Positions 46,751 through 55,511 of a stretch of DNA of 64,000 nt are shown one piece after another. Position 1 is the first letter of the stretch. The number at the start of each line of letters is the position of its first letter. The notes beneath the pieces were generated by a model that did not search any database, had not been told where the DNA came from, and saw only the letters and a program-made list of their open reading frames with translations. Location: assembly GCA_902529805.1 (NCBI GenBank), contig CABZXU010000002.1:41001-105000 (forward strand), given 5' to 3'. The DNA comes from an uncultured Marinoscillum sp. (GTDB taxonomy: Bacteria > Bacteroidota > Bacteroidia > Cytophagales > MED-G16). The position numbers and the translations under genes were made by a program.

Positions 46751-47490
46751 AAGAAAGAGATTTTAAAATTTATAGAGGAGACAATGAAAGAGGTGAGTTA
46801 GTAAATTATAAATGCAAAGTAACTGAAGGTATGGTTGTGCTTGATGTAATTCATAGAATTCAAGCTGATAAAGCTAATGACTTAGCTTGTAGATGGAATT
46901 GTAAAGCAGGAAAGTGTGGGTCTTGTAGTATTGAGATTAATGGAAAACCAAGACTAGCATGCATGACAAGAATGAATGAATTTAATGAAGAAGAAAAAAT
47001 AGTAATTACTCCTTTAAAATCTTTTCCTGTTCTCAAAGATATAGTATCTGATGTATCTTGGAATTATGAACAGAATAAAAAAATTATCCCTTTTTCTCCA
47101 TCTAAAAAAGATAAAGAAAAAGACTTTGTTATGATGCAGAAAGATGTTGATAGAGTACAACATTTCAGAAAATGTATTGAATGTTATCTATGCCAAAATA
47201 TGTGCCATGTACTAAGAGATAATGAAGGAAAAGAGAAGTTCTCTGGTCCAAGATATATGACACGACTTGCTAGCCTTGAAATGCATCCAATGGATAAAGC
47301 TGATAGAATTGCTGATATTAAAGATGTTCATGGATCAGGAATGTGTAATATTACAAGATGTTGTACAGAAGTATGTCCTGAAGAAATTCAAATTACAGAT
47401 GATGCAATTATACCTCTTAAGGAAAGAGTTATTGATAGATTTTATGATCCTATAATGATTTTTTTCAGAAAAATTTTTGGAAAAAATTAG
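46747..47490 (+). CDS. sdhB: Succinate dehydrogenase iron-sulfur subunit
   Basis: 247 residues. The N-terminal [2Fe-2S] domain has CRWNCKAGKCGSCSIEINGK, with the last cysteine in RLAC. The C-terminal domain has CIECYLCQNMC and CNITRCCTEVCPE for the remaining clusters. It passes electrons from the flavoprotein to the membrane anchor. The ATG overlaps the sdhA TGA by 4 bases. It converges on the sugar porter gene, 12 bases away, with no clear terminator. Confidence 0.96.
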   Translation: MKERDFKIYRGDNERGELVNYKCKVTEGMVVLDVIHRIQADKANDLACRWNCKAGKCGSCSIEINGKPRLACMTRMNEFNEEEKIVITPLKSFPVLKDIVSDVSWNYEQNKKIIPFSPSKKDKEKDFVMMQKDVDRVQHFRKCIECYLCQNMCHVLRDNEGKEKFSGPRYMTRLASLEMHPMDKADRIADIKDVHGSGMCNITRCCTEVCPEEIQITDDAIIPLKERVIDRFYDPIMIFFRKIFGKN

Positions 47491-47502
47491 AAAAATTAAT
47501 TA

Positions 47503-48822
47503 CTAATTTATTTTCATCTTTTCTAAAGAAATCCCCTTAGTTTCTGGCATAATTTTAAATACAAAAATCAGTTGAAATACCATCATTGCTCCAAAAAAAT
47601 AAAATATCACTCCAGGATTATTACCTAATATTTTTATAATATAAGGAGTGATTGCTGTTATTAATGCAGCAAAAAGCCAATGAATTGCTGTTCCAAAAGA
47701 TTGCCCTTTAGCTCTATAATTATTAGGAAAAATTTCTGAAATAAATACCCAAATAACGGTTCCTTGACCTATTGCATGAGAAGCAACAAAAAGAAGAATA
47801 AATGATAACAATAATGATGAGTTTAAATCATATAAAAAACAAATCCCAATTGAAAATAAACTGATAATATATCCAGCTGAACCTATATACATTAAAAATT
47901 TTCTACCATAGTTATCTATCATTCTTAAACCCATCATAGTAAATATAAGGTTTATTAAACCTATAGACACAGAGCTATATAAGGAATCAGAAGTTCCAAA
48001 GCCAGCAGTTTCTAAAATTTCAGGTGCATAATAAAGAACAAAATTTATACCTGAAAGTTGATTAAAAAAAGCAATCAAGAAAGCTAATAAAAGAGGAAGT
48101 TTATAATTTTTGAAAAAATTATTTTCTTTTGATTTATTTGATATTGAATTTTCTATTTCAATTATTTTTTTATCAACTAAATTAAATTGGTATATCTGAG
48201 ATAGAATTTTTTTAGCTCTTTTTTTATCTTTTTTAAAAAGAATTAACCAACGTGGACTGTTTGGAATATTCAAAACAAAGATAATATATATAAAAGCCGG
48301 TATAGCTTCTACTCCCAACATCAATCGCCAATCTATTCCTCCTCCAACACCTTGTAATGAATAATTAGAGAAATATGCAATTAGAATTCCAAAAACTATA
48401 TTAAACTGATATAAGGCTACAAGCTTACCTCTATTTTCTTTGTTAGAAATTTCGGATATATATGTTGGAGAAGCTACTGTTGAAGCACCTACCCCTACTC
48501 CTCCAATAAATCTAAAAAATGAAAATGAATAGGGATCTTGAGCTAATGCTGATCCAACAGCAGAAGTAAAAAACAGTAGTCCTATCCAAATTAAAGTATT
48601 CTTTCTACCTATTTTATCACAAGGAATAGAACCAAATATTGAACCAATAACTGTTCCCCATAAAGCCATTGACATAATGAATACACCGTGAAAAATAGGT
48701 GAAGTATTCCAAAGTTCCTTTATAGGTAAATTAGCTCCAGAAATTACAACTGTATCGAAGCCAAATAAGAAACCTGCTAAAGCGACAGAAAAACTCCATA
48801 GATATCTTTTTTTGTTGATCAT
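47503..48822 (-). CDS. MFS sugar porter
   Basis: 439 residues with 12 predicted membrane segments. Sugar-porter signatures: GSIPCDKIGRKNT after TM2, the RFIGGVGVGASTVASPTYISEISNKENRGKLVALYQ stretch, the second-half LINLIFTMMGLRMIDNYGRK and the C-terminal PETKGISLE. It probably imports a hexose or pentose by proton symport. It is divergent from a ROK-family sugar kinase with about 60 bases between starts, so import followed by phosphorylation is a reasonable inference. Confidence 0.93.
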   Translation of the reverse strand: MINKKRYLWSFSVALAGFLFGFDTVVISGANLPIKELWNTSPIFHGVFIMSMALWGTVIGSIFGSIPCDKIGRKNTLIWIGLLFFTSAVGSALAQDPYSFSFFRFIGGVGVGASTVASPTYISEISNKENRGKLVALYQFNIVFGILIAYFSNYSLQGVGGGIDWRLMLGVEAIPAFIYIIFVLNIPNSPRWLILFKKDKKRAKKILSQIYQFNLVDKKIIEIENSISNKSKENNFFKNYKLPLLLAFLIAFFNQLSGINFVLYYAPEILETAGFGTSDSLYSSVSIGLINLIFTMMGLRMIDNYGRKFLMYIGSAGYIISLFSIGICFLYDLNSSLLLSFILLFVASHAIGQGTVIWVFISEIFPNNYRAKGQSFGTAIHWLFAALITAITPYIIKILGNNPGVIFYFFGAMMVFQLIFVFKIMPETKGISLEKMKIN

Positions 48823-48881
48823 ATAATTATGAATAATTTTACTAAAGTAAATATTTAAAACTAATTTATAAAAATAAAATT

Positions 48882-49775
48882 ATGTTATGGGGAATTGACC
48901 TTGGAGGAACTAAAATTGAAGGTATAGTATTAGAGTCATATGATAATCCTAGAGAAGTTTCTAGAATAAGAATTAATACTGAAGCTGAAAAAGGGTATGA
49001 TCATGTTTTAAATAGAATTAAGGAATTAATTGGAAAACTCATAATAGATTCTGGAGATGAACCAAAACATATTGGAATAGGAACTCCGGGAACAATTGAT
49101 CCAGAAACACAGTTACTAAAAAATTCAAACTCAGTTAATCTAAATCATAAACCAATTAAAAATGATCTTGAAAAGATTTTAAATATAAAAGTAAAAATAG
49201 AAAACGATGCTAATTGTTTTGCTTTAGCAGAAACACATTTTGGATCTGTCAAAGAAATAATAAAAAATCCTAAAGTAGTTTTTGGTGTTATTATGGGCAC
49301 AGGAGTTGGAGGGGGTATAATAGTTGATGGAAAAAGTATTTTCGGACACCAAGGTATTGGAGGAGAATGGGGACATACGATAATCGAAGAAAATGGGAAT
49401 AAATGTTATTGTGGAAAAAATGGATGTGTAGAAACAGTCATTTCAGGGCCTGCATTAGAAAAACATTATTGTTTATTATCAAATAAAAAACTATCATTAA
49501 AAAAAATTTATTCACTTTATAAAAAAAATGATACTAATGCGACTAAAACAATAAATAGACTATTATTTAATTTTGGTAAAGGAATTTCTAACGTAATAAA
49601 TATAATTGATCCAGATATAATTGTGATCGGAGGTGGTTTAAGTAATATAAATGAAATATATAATCTAGATTTAAATTATGTGAAAAATTTTGTTTTTAAT
49701 CCAACATTTAAAACTAAAATAATTAGACCTAAGCTTGGAGATAGTGCCGGAGTTTATGGAGCAGCTTATTTATAA
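48882..49775 (+). CDS. ROK-family sugar kinase (glucokinase/fructokinase-like)
   Basis: 297 residues. The N-terminal ATP loop is WGIDLGGTKIEG. The catalytic Asp lies in KIENDANCFALAE. The glycine-rich GVIMGTGVGGGIIVDG and the zinc site CYCGKNGCVETVISG (pattern CxCGxxGCxE), with an upstream GEWGH histidine, are all intact. ROK kinases phosphorylate hexoses such as glucose, fructose or N-acetyl sugars; the exact substrate is not readable. It is paired divergently with the MFS sugar porter. Confidence 0.92.
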   Translation: MLWGIDLGGTKIEGIVLESYDNPREVSRIRINTEAEKGYDHVLNRIKELIGKLIIDSGDEPKHIGIGTPGTIDPETQLLKNSNSVNLNHKPIKNDLEKILNIKVKIENDANCFALAETHFGSVKEIIKNPKVVFGVIMGTGVGGGIIVDGKSIFGHQGIGGEWGHTIIEENGNKCYCGKNGCVETVISGPALEKHYCLLSNKKLSLKKIYSLYKKNDTNATKTINRLLFNFGKGISNVINIIDPDIIVIGGGLSNINEIYNLDLNYVKNFVFNPTFKTKIIRPKLGDSAGVYGAAYL

Positions 49776-49835
49776 TTTAAATATATTAATAATACATCCA
49801 TTTAAAACAAATTATACAAAATTTGAATTATTCAG

Positions 49836-49917
49836 TACCAAAGGTGGGAATCGAACCCACACTCCCGAAGGAACGCGATTTTGAATCGCGCGCGTCTACC
49901 AGTTCCGCCACTTTGGC
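49836..49917 (-). tRNA. tRNA-Leu (CAA)
   Basis: A class II tRNA of about 82 nt on the - strand. The acceptor is GCCAAAG/CTTTGGT (the end pair is G-T). The anticodon stem CGCGA/TCGCG closes the loop TTCAAAA, giving anticodon CAA. There is a variable arm (CC-TTCG-GG) and the T arm GTGGG-TTCGATT-CCCAC; the discriminator is A. CCA is not encoded. It lies between the ROK gene (convergent) and the SAM hydrolase-like gene. Confidence 0.95.
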
Positions 49918-49933
49918 AAAAAAACAAAAATAA

Positions 49934-50701
49934 TTATAAAAAATTAATGGTAATAGGATCATCTTCTTTCATTCCTAATAATTTTGATGCATTACCAAGG
50001 TTCATTCCAATTTCTAAAAATTTATTAGAATTAAATAAAGCAAAAAGTTCGCCTGCATCAACATCAGAATAGGTTTTATTAATTTCAATTAACTTCTCTA
50101 TACCAATAATTATCTCAAAATTTTCAGAAGTTTTATCTTTTAGTTTATTAAAGACATCTAAATGAATATTTGTTATTAAGTTTCCATAATGATCTATTCT
50201 TAAAATATTTCCCTTTAAATTATTATTTGAAACATTGACTGTAGGAAAAAACCTCTTGTTTAAATTCATAAGAGGTTTTCCAATTGAGGAAATATCATTA
50301 TTTGCAGCAAGTTTAACTGCTATTGGCCCCATAATTGATTTTTCAGGAAATGAGGATAAAATTGAATAATCAACAGACACTGCTGTGTAGTTTTCTTTAA
50401 AATCAATCAGTGAAAAAATGCCCGTATCATATGAAATAAAATAATGCTCATTAATTTTAACAACTACAATTCTTTCTTTTTTCTCACTTGCTTTTACACA
50501 TATAATATGAATAGATCCTTCTGGAAAGTCTTTATATACATTTCTTATAGAATGAGCTGCATGAGAAATATTATATTTTTTTATATCATGAGATATATCT
50601 ACTACATTCAAATTAGAGTTTAATTTATAAATACTAGCTTTTATAGCAGCAACGTAGTGATCTGTATATCCAAAATCAGAAATAATAGTAATTATTGACA
50701 T
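49934..50701 (-). CDS. SAM hydrolase / SAM hydroxide adenosyltransferase family protein
   Basis: 255 residues. The start IITIISDFGYTDHYVAAIKA holds the conserved Asp of the chlorinase/fluorinase/DUF62 fold. Further family motifs are VVDISHDIKKYNISHAAHSI, the FISYDTGIFSLI stretch and, in the C-terminal barrel, ILRIDHYGNLITNI. Standard members hydrolyse S-adenosylmethionine to adenosine and methionine; halogenase activity is rare and not indicated. It lies upstream of tRNA-Leu on the same strand and is divergent from phoH. Confidence 0.92.
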   Translation of the reverse strand: MSIITIISDFGYTDHYVAAIKASIYKLNSNLNVVDISHDIKKYNISHAAHSIRNVYKDFPEGSIHIICVKASEKKERIVVVKINEHYFISYDTGIFSLIDFKENYTAVSVDYSILSSFPEKSIMGPIAVKLAANNDISSIGKPLMNLNKRFFPTVNVSNNNLKGNILRIDHYGNLITNIHLDVFNKLKDKTSENFEIIIGIEKLIEINKTYSDVDAGELFALFNSNKFLEIGMNLGNASKLLGMKEDDPITINFL

Positions 50702-50732
50702 ATAAAATATTGAAATTACTTAATTTGCATTT

Positions 50733-50740
50733 CAAAAATA
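50733..50740 (-). promoter_or_regulatory. Possible -7 element for the SAM hydrolase-like gene
   Basis: Reads TATTTTTG on the - strand, 31 bases before the ATG at 50701. It fits TAnnTTTG; no clear -33 element was found. Confidence 0.35.
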
Positions 50741-50774
50741 AACTATTAAAATAATAAATTGTTAAATTAAAGTA

Positions 50775-51692
50775 TTGGTTGAAAAAACAATTAGTTTAGA
50801 TAAAATTGATCTTGTTGAGTTCTTAGGTGTTGAAAACAAAAATTTCATATATTTAGAATCTATATTCCCTAATTCAAAAATATTATCTAGAGGAAATAAA
50901 ATAGTAATAAAAGGAAATAATTCTGAAACTTTCAAAATTCAAAAATTGATTCAAGCATTAATTAAAAAATATGAAATGTATGGTAATATAAATGAAGAGG
51001 ATATTAATTCCCTAAATAAAAATGGAAAAATAAATGATGACAAAAAATTACTTTATTATGGTTCCAAAGGGAAAAAAATTAATGCATTAAGTAATAATCA
51101 AAATAAGTTTGTTGATTCTTGTACAAACAATGATATTGTTTTTGTTATAGGACCAGCAGGAACTGGTAAAACATTTTTAAGTGTAGTATTAGCTATAAAA
51201 GCATTAAAAGAAAAGATAATTGAAAAAATTGTAATAACAAGACCTGTCGTTGAAGCTGGTGAGAATTTAGGTTTTCTTCCAGGTGATCTACAAGATAAAA
51301 TTAATCCATATTTAAGGCCTATTTATGATTCTTTGGAAGAAATATTACCAAAAAAGAAAATAAAACAATTTATTGATAATGGTATAATAGAAATTGTTCC
51401 TCTTGCATACATGAGAGGCAGAACGTTGAAAAATTCTTATATTTTATTGGATGAAGCACAAAATACTATATCATCTCAAATCAAAATGTTTTTAACTAGA
51501 ATGGGTAAAAATTCAAAGATGATTATAACAGGTGATATTACTCAAATAGATTTAAAGTCAAAAAAAGAATCTGGATTAGTAGATGCAGTGAAAAGATTCA
51601 ATAATACTAAAGGAATTAAAATTGTTCAACTAAAAGATCAAGATGTATTAAGACATAAACTTGTAAAAAAGATATTATCTAAATACAATTAA
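50775..51692 (+). CDS. PhoH-family ATPase
   Basis: 305 residues. An N-terminal KH-like/PhoH-associated region (about 1-75, SLDKIDLVEFLGVENKNFIYLES) is followed by the PhoH P-loop ATPase with Walker A GPAGTGKT (126-133), TRPVVEAGENLGFLPGD and Walker B ILLDEAQN. It is an RNA-associated NTPase of poorly defined role, linked to ribosome or RNA quality control in bacteria. It starts at TTG 50775; the residues after it align with usual PhoH starts. A 16-base gap to serB suggests co-transcription, although the functions are unrelated. Confidence 0.92.
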   Translation: MVEKTISLDKIDLVEFLGVENKNFIYLESIFPNSKILSRGNKIVIKGNNSETFKIQKLIQALIKKYEMYGNINEEDINSLNKNGKINDDKKLLYYGSKGKKINALSNNQNKFVDSCTNNDIVFVIGPAGTGKTFLSVVLAIKALKEKIIEKIVITRPVVEAGENLGFLPGDLQDKINPYLRPIYDSLEEILPKKKIKQFIDNGIIEIVPLAYMRGRTLKNSYILLDEAQNTISSQIKMFLTRMGKNSKMIITGDITQIDLKSKKESGLVDAVKRFNNTKGIKIVQLKDQDVLRHKLVKKILSKYN

Positions 51693-51708
51693 TTATAAAT
51701 TTTAGATT

Positions 51709-52362
51709 TTGAAAGACTATATAATATTAGATTTTGATAGCACTTTCATTAAAATTGAATCCCTTGATGAACTTATAATTACTTTTATTCGCGATAGAGA
51801 TTCATTAATTAAAATTCAAAATCTTACTAAAATGGGAATGAATGGAGAAATATCATTTCAAAAATCTCTAATAGAAAGAATCAAATTTTTAAATATAAAT
51901 AAAAATGATTTAGATATAGTAATTGATGTTCTAAATCAAAACATCACAGATTCATTTCAAAAAAATAAAAAATTTATTCAACAAAACAATGAAAAAATTT
52001 TTATCGTTTCAGGAGGTTTCTTTGAACTTATATATCCAATAGTTTCAAAATTTGGAATAAAGAAAAAAAATATTTTTGCTAATAAATTCATATATGATAA
52101 AAATGATAAAATAGTCGGATTTGATAAAAATAATCCACTAAGTAAAAATAATGGTAAAGTAAAAATCATAAAAAGTTTAAATTTAGATGGAAATGTTATT
52201 GTTATTGGAGATGGTTATACTGACTATGAAATTAAAAAATATGGTTATGCAAATAAGTTTTATTTATTTATTGAAAACATAAAAAGAAAAAAAATTTTAG
52301 ATAAAGGAGATTTTTTATTAAAATCGCTTGATGATTTTATAAATAATTATAATCATGAATAA
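51709..52362 (+). CDS. serB: HAD-family phosphoserine phosphatase
   Basis: 217 residues from TTG 51709. The HAD nucleophile motif LDFDST (Asp8, Asp10) is at the start. Then come VSGGFFELIYPIV (motif II Ser) and VIVIGDGYTDYEIKKYG (motif IV Asp). The cap arrangement and sequence fit SerB-type enzymes, which make serine from phosphoserine. The context is strong: serA starts 8 bases inside its 3' end and serC follows. It lacks the ACT domain found in some SerB proteins. Confidence 0.88.
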   Translation: MKDYIILDFDSTFIKIESLDELIITFIRDRDSLIKIQNLTKMGMNGEISFQKSLIERIKFLNINKNDLDIVIDVLNQNITDSFQKNKKFIQQNNEKIFIVSGGFFELIYPIVSKFGIKKKNIFANKFIYDKNDKIVGFDKNNPLSKNNGKVKIIKSLNLDGNVIVIGDGYTDYEIKKYGYANKFYLFIENIKRKKILDKGDFLLKSLDDFINNYNHE

Positions 52363-53584
52363 AAAATTTTCATATCCTAAAGAAAAAATTCATGTTCTTC
52401 TATTAGAAAATGTAGATGAAGTTGCTAAAAAAACTTTTGTAGAAGAAGGTTATAAAGTTGAGACAATTTCATCAAGTCTTAACGAAAAAGAATTAATTGA
52501 AAAAATCAAGAATGTATCTATTATTGGAATTAGGTCTAAAACAATTTTAAACAAAAAAATATTATCTAATGCAAAAAGACTTTTAGCTATAGGAGCATTT
52601 TGTATAGGAACAAACCAAATTGATTTAGAATTCACTAAACAAAAGGGAATTATTGTTTTTAATGCACCTTATAGCAACACCAGATCGGTTGTAGAAATAG
52701 TTATAGGACAAATTATTATTTTAATTAGAAATATTATTGAAAAAAACAATCAAATGCAAAAAGGTATTTGGAAAAAAAATTCAAATAATAGTTTTGAAAT
52801 AAGAAATAAAGTACTTGGTATTGTTGGATACGGAAATATTGGTTCACAACTTTCAACTATTGCTGAATCAATTGGAATGAAAGTAATTTATTACGATAAA
52901 AAAGAAAAACTTTCGCTTGGAAATGCTAAAAAATATAATTCTCTTAATCAACTAATTAAAGCTTCAAATATAATTTCAATTCATGTTGATGGTAAAAAAG
53001 AAAACACAAATCTTATTGACAAAAATGAATTTGAAATTATGAAGAAAGGAACTATTCTTATTAACTATAGTAGAGGAAATGTTATTAATATAAGCGAACT
53101 AAAAAAAAATATCTTATCAGGTAAAATTTGTGGAACTGCCATAGATGTATTTCCAAAAGAACCAAAAAATAATAAACAAAAATTCTCATCAATATTGATT
53201 GGTTTACCTAATACAATTTTAACTCCCCATATAGGAGGTAGTACAAAAGAAGCACAAAAAAATATCGGAACATTTGTGCCAAATAAAGTTATAGATTTTA
53301 TTAATACTGGAGCTACATCGAATTCTGTTAATTTCCCTTCTTTAGTTTTACCTGAACTTAAAAATGCTCATAGATTTATACATATACATAAAAACATTCC
53401 AAATGTCATGTTGAAAATAAATAAAATATTATCAGAATTTGAAGTAAATATATTAGGCCAATATCTTAAGACTAATGATAAAATTGGATATGTAATAACC
53501 GATATAAATAAAAAGTACAATAAAAATGTAATTAAAAAATTAAAAGACATAAATGGTACAATTAAACTTAGAGTTTTATATTAA
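52355..53584 (+). CDS. serA: D-3-phosphoglycerate dehydrogenase
   Basis: 409 residues, the same size as E. coli SerA. The substrate domain has IGIRSKTILNKKIL and AIGAFCIGTNQIDLE. The NAD domain has VLGIVGYGNIGSQLS, the LINYSRGNVI Arg motif and TPHIGGSTKEAQ (catalytic His). The C-terminal ACT domain (about 335-409, IPNVMLKINKILSEFEVNILGQY) suggests feedback inhibition by serine. The ATG at 52355 overlaps the end of serB by 8 bases. It is the first step of serine synthesis. Confidence 0.95.
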   Translation: MNKKFSYPKEKIHVLLLENVDEVAKKTFVEEGYKVETISSSLNEKELIEKIKNVSIIGIRSKTILNKKILSNAKRLLAIGAFCIGTNQIDLEFTKQKGIIVFNAPYSNTRSVVEIVIGQIIILIRNIIEKNNQMQKGIWKKNSNNSFEIRNKVLGIVGYGNIGSQLSTIAESIGMKVIYYDKKEKLSLGNAKKYNSLNQLIKASNIISIHVDGKKENTNLIDKNEFEIMKKGTILINYSRGNVINISELKKNILSGKICGTAIDVFPKEPKNNKQKFSSILIGLPNTILTPHIGGSTKEAQKNIGTFVPNKVIDFINTGATSNSVNFPSLVLPELKNAHRFIHIHKNIPNVMLKINKILSEFEVNILGQYLKTNDKIGYVITDINKKYNKNVIKKLKDINGTIKLRVLY

Positions 53585-53596
53585 TTTGCCAATTAA

Positions 53597-54670
53597 ATGA
53601 AAAATAAGATATTCTTTACCCCTGGACCATCACAATTATATTTTACAGTAGAAGAACATATAAAAAATGCATTAAAAAAAGATATTTTATCAATTTCACA
53701 CAGAAGTAAAACATTTAAAATTTTATATCAAGAATGCGTTGAAAACATCAAGATTTTATTCAATTTGAATAATAATTATCACATAGCATTTACATCTTCA
53801 GCTAATGAAATATGGGAAAGAATTATTCAGAACTTAATAATAAAAACATCAATTCACTATGTAAATGGATCATTCTCAAAAAAATTTTTTGATTATACTA
53901 AAAAGTATAAGGTAAATTCTAAAATAATTGAATCTTATTATGAACCTTATAACTATAATATTAAATATTCAGATGAAGAATTAATAGCAATTACCTTAAA
54001 TGAGACAAGTACAGGAGTATCATGCCCTAATGATAAAATAAAAGAAGCAAGATTAAAATTTAAAAACTCACTAATAGCTCTAGATTGTGTTAGTGGGAGC
54101 CCAGCAATACCATTTGAAATAAAAAATGTAGATACTTTTTATTTCTCGGTTCAAAAATGTTTTGGATTACCATCAGGTTTAGGTGTTTGGATTTACAATA
54201 ATCAATGTATTGATAAATGCCTTAAAAAAATTGATAAAAAAAAAATTGTAGGATCATATCATTCCTTAGTAAAGCTTAATGAATTAGGTAAAAAAAATCA
54301 AACACCAGAAACTCCTAATGTTTTAGGTATTTATTTATTAAAAAACGTAATTAATGATATGTTAAAAAAAGGAATTAAAAATATTATTAATGAAACAAAT
54401 TATAAATCAAAAATTATTGACTATACAATAAAAAATCATGATCAAATTTCCCATTTAATTAAAAATGAAAATATCAGATCTAAAACAGTAAAAGTTGCTA
54501 AAACAAATAAAATTTCTAATAATTTGATCAAAAAATTATTTAAACAAAACCTAATTATAGGAAAAGGATATGGAAAGAATAATTATCAAATAAGAATAGC
54601 TAACTTTCCTACTCATTCTAAAGAAAATATAGAAATGTTATGCGATATAATATCTAAAACTAATTTTTAA
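53597..54670 (+). CDS. serC: Class V aminotransferase, probable phosphoserine aminotransferase
   Basis: 357 residues. The start FFTPGPSQLYFTVEEHI and ISHRSKTFKILYQE are typical class V aminotransferase sequences. The PLP lysine lies in YFSVQKCFGLPSGLGVW. It is less like E. coli SerC than like the shorter SerC-type proteins of other lineages, so the name depends partly on context: it directly follows serB and serA, completing the three-step pathway. A different amino-acid substrate (alanine-glyoxylate type) is the main alternative. Confidence 0.85.
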   Translation: MKNKIFFTPGPSQLYFTVEEHIKNALKKDILSISHRSKTFKILYQECVENIKILFNLNNNYHIAFTSSANEIWERIIQNLIIKTSIHYVNGSFSKKFFDYTKKYKVNSKIIESYYEPYNYNIKYSDEELIAITLNETSTGVSCPNDKIKEARLKFKNSLIALDCVSGSPAIPFEIKNVDTFYFSVQKCFGLPSGLGVWIYNNQCIDKCLKKIDKKKIVGSYHSLVKLNELGKKNQTPETPNVLGIYLLKNVINDMLKKGIKNIINETNYKSKIIDYTIKNHDQISHLIKNENIRSKTVKVAKTNKISNNLIKKLFKQNLIIGKGYGKNNYQIRIANFPTHSKENIEMLCDIISKTNF

Positions 54671-54675
54671 AAGAG

Positions 54676-55452
54676 ATGGAAAAATTTTCGATAGTAACTG
54701 GAGGTGCTAATGGATTAGGTTTTGAATTTGTAAAATTATTACTTATTGATAAGTATAATGTTGTTGTTATTGATAATGATAAAAAAGAATTAAATAATAT
54801 AAAATCAAAAATTAATTTTAAACATAATAAAAAAATTATTCTTATGCATAAAGATCTTTCAAAACCTGATTCATCAATAGAAATTTTTAAGAAATTAAAA
54901 AATAAAAATATTGAAGTATTAATTAATAATGCTGGATTTGGGTTATTTGGGAAGTTTAAGGAGACAAATTTGGAAATTGAAAGAAATATGATAATGGTTC
55001 ACGTTATGTGTACAACTGAAATGACAAAACTTTTTTTAAATAATATGATTAAAAACAAAAAAGGAAGAATTTTAAATATGGCCTCTCTTGCTGCTTTTCA
55101 ACCTGGGCCTTTAATGTCAATATATTATGCAACAAAGGCTTTTATACTTCATTTTTCAGAATCAATAGCTAATGAATTAAAAGGAAGTGGAGTATCTGTT
55201 ACAGTATTATGTCCTGGTCAAACAAGAACAAATTTTCAAAAAAAAGTATCTAATAAAGAAAAAAAAATAAATTTCAATTTTTCAACCGCAGAAGAAGTGG
55301 CAAAATATGGATATGAGGCCATGATGATTGGAAAAACAATTGCAATTCCTGGAATAATTAATAAGATTTTATCAACGATTCATAGATTTATCCCAAGATC
55401 TCTTGCAACAAAATTGATGAGAAAAATTCAAGAAAAAAACAGAAATTCTTAA
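54676..55452 (+). CDS. Short-chain dehydrogenase/reductase
   Basis: 258 residues. A classical SDR: cofactor loop TGGANGLGFEFV, NNAGFGLFGKF, catalytic Ser in LNMASLAAFQPG and YYATKAF (YxxxK). The group resembles DltE/YqjQ-like general SDRs, and the substrate is unknown. A basic, amphipathic C terminus (STIHRFIPRSLATKLMRKIQ) may associate with the membrane. It starts 5 bases after serC and is likely the last gene of the serine run. Confidence 0.88.
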   Translation: MEKFSIVTGGANGLGFEFVKLLLIDKYNVVVIDNDKKELNNIKSKINFKHNKKIILMHKDLSKPDSSIEIFKKLKNKNIEVLINNAGFGLFGKFKETNLEIERNMIMVHVMCTTEMTKLFLNNMIKNKKGRILNMASLAAFQPGPLMSIYYATKAFILHFSESIANELKGSGVSVTVLCPGQTRTNFQKKVSNKEKKINFNFSTAEEVAKYGYEAMMIGKTIAIPGIINKILSTIHRFIPRSLATKLMRKIQEKNRNS

Positions 55453-55511
55453 ATAAGAAGTTAGCTTATTTGCTAAATTTAAGGATTAATCTTAGAATAT
55501 TTTTCAAATAA

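Noticed and set aside
49934..50701. A chlorinase or fluorinase for halogenated natural products
   Set aside because: The sequence fits the common SAM-hydrolase (DUF62) type, and there are no natural-product genes nearby.
55459..55478. Short hairpin TTAGC-TTATTT-GCTAA upstream of ligA as a terminator
   Set aside because: Only five base pairs, no G+C-rich stem or T-run; it is likely chance in AT-rich DNA.
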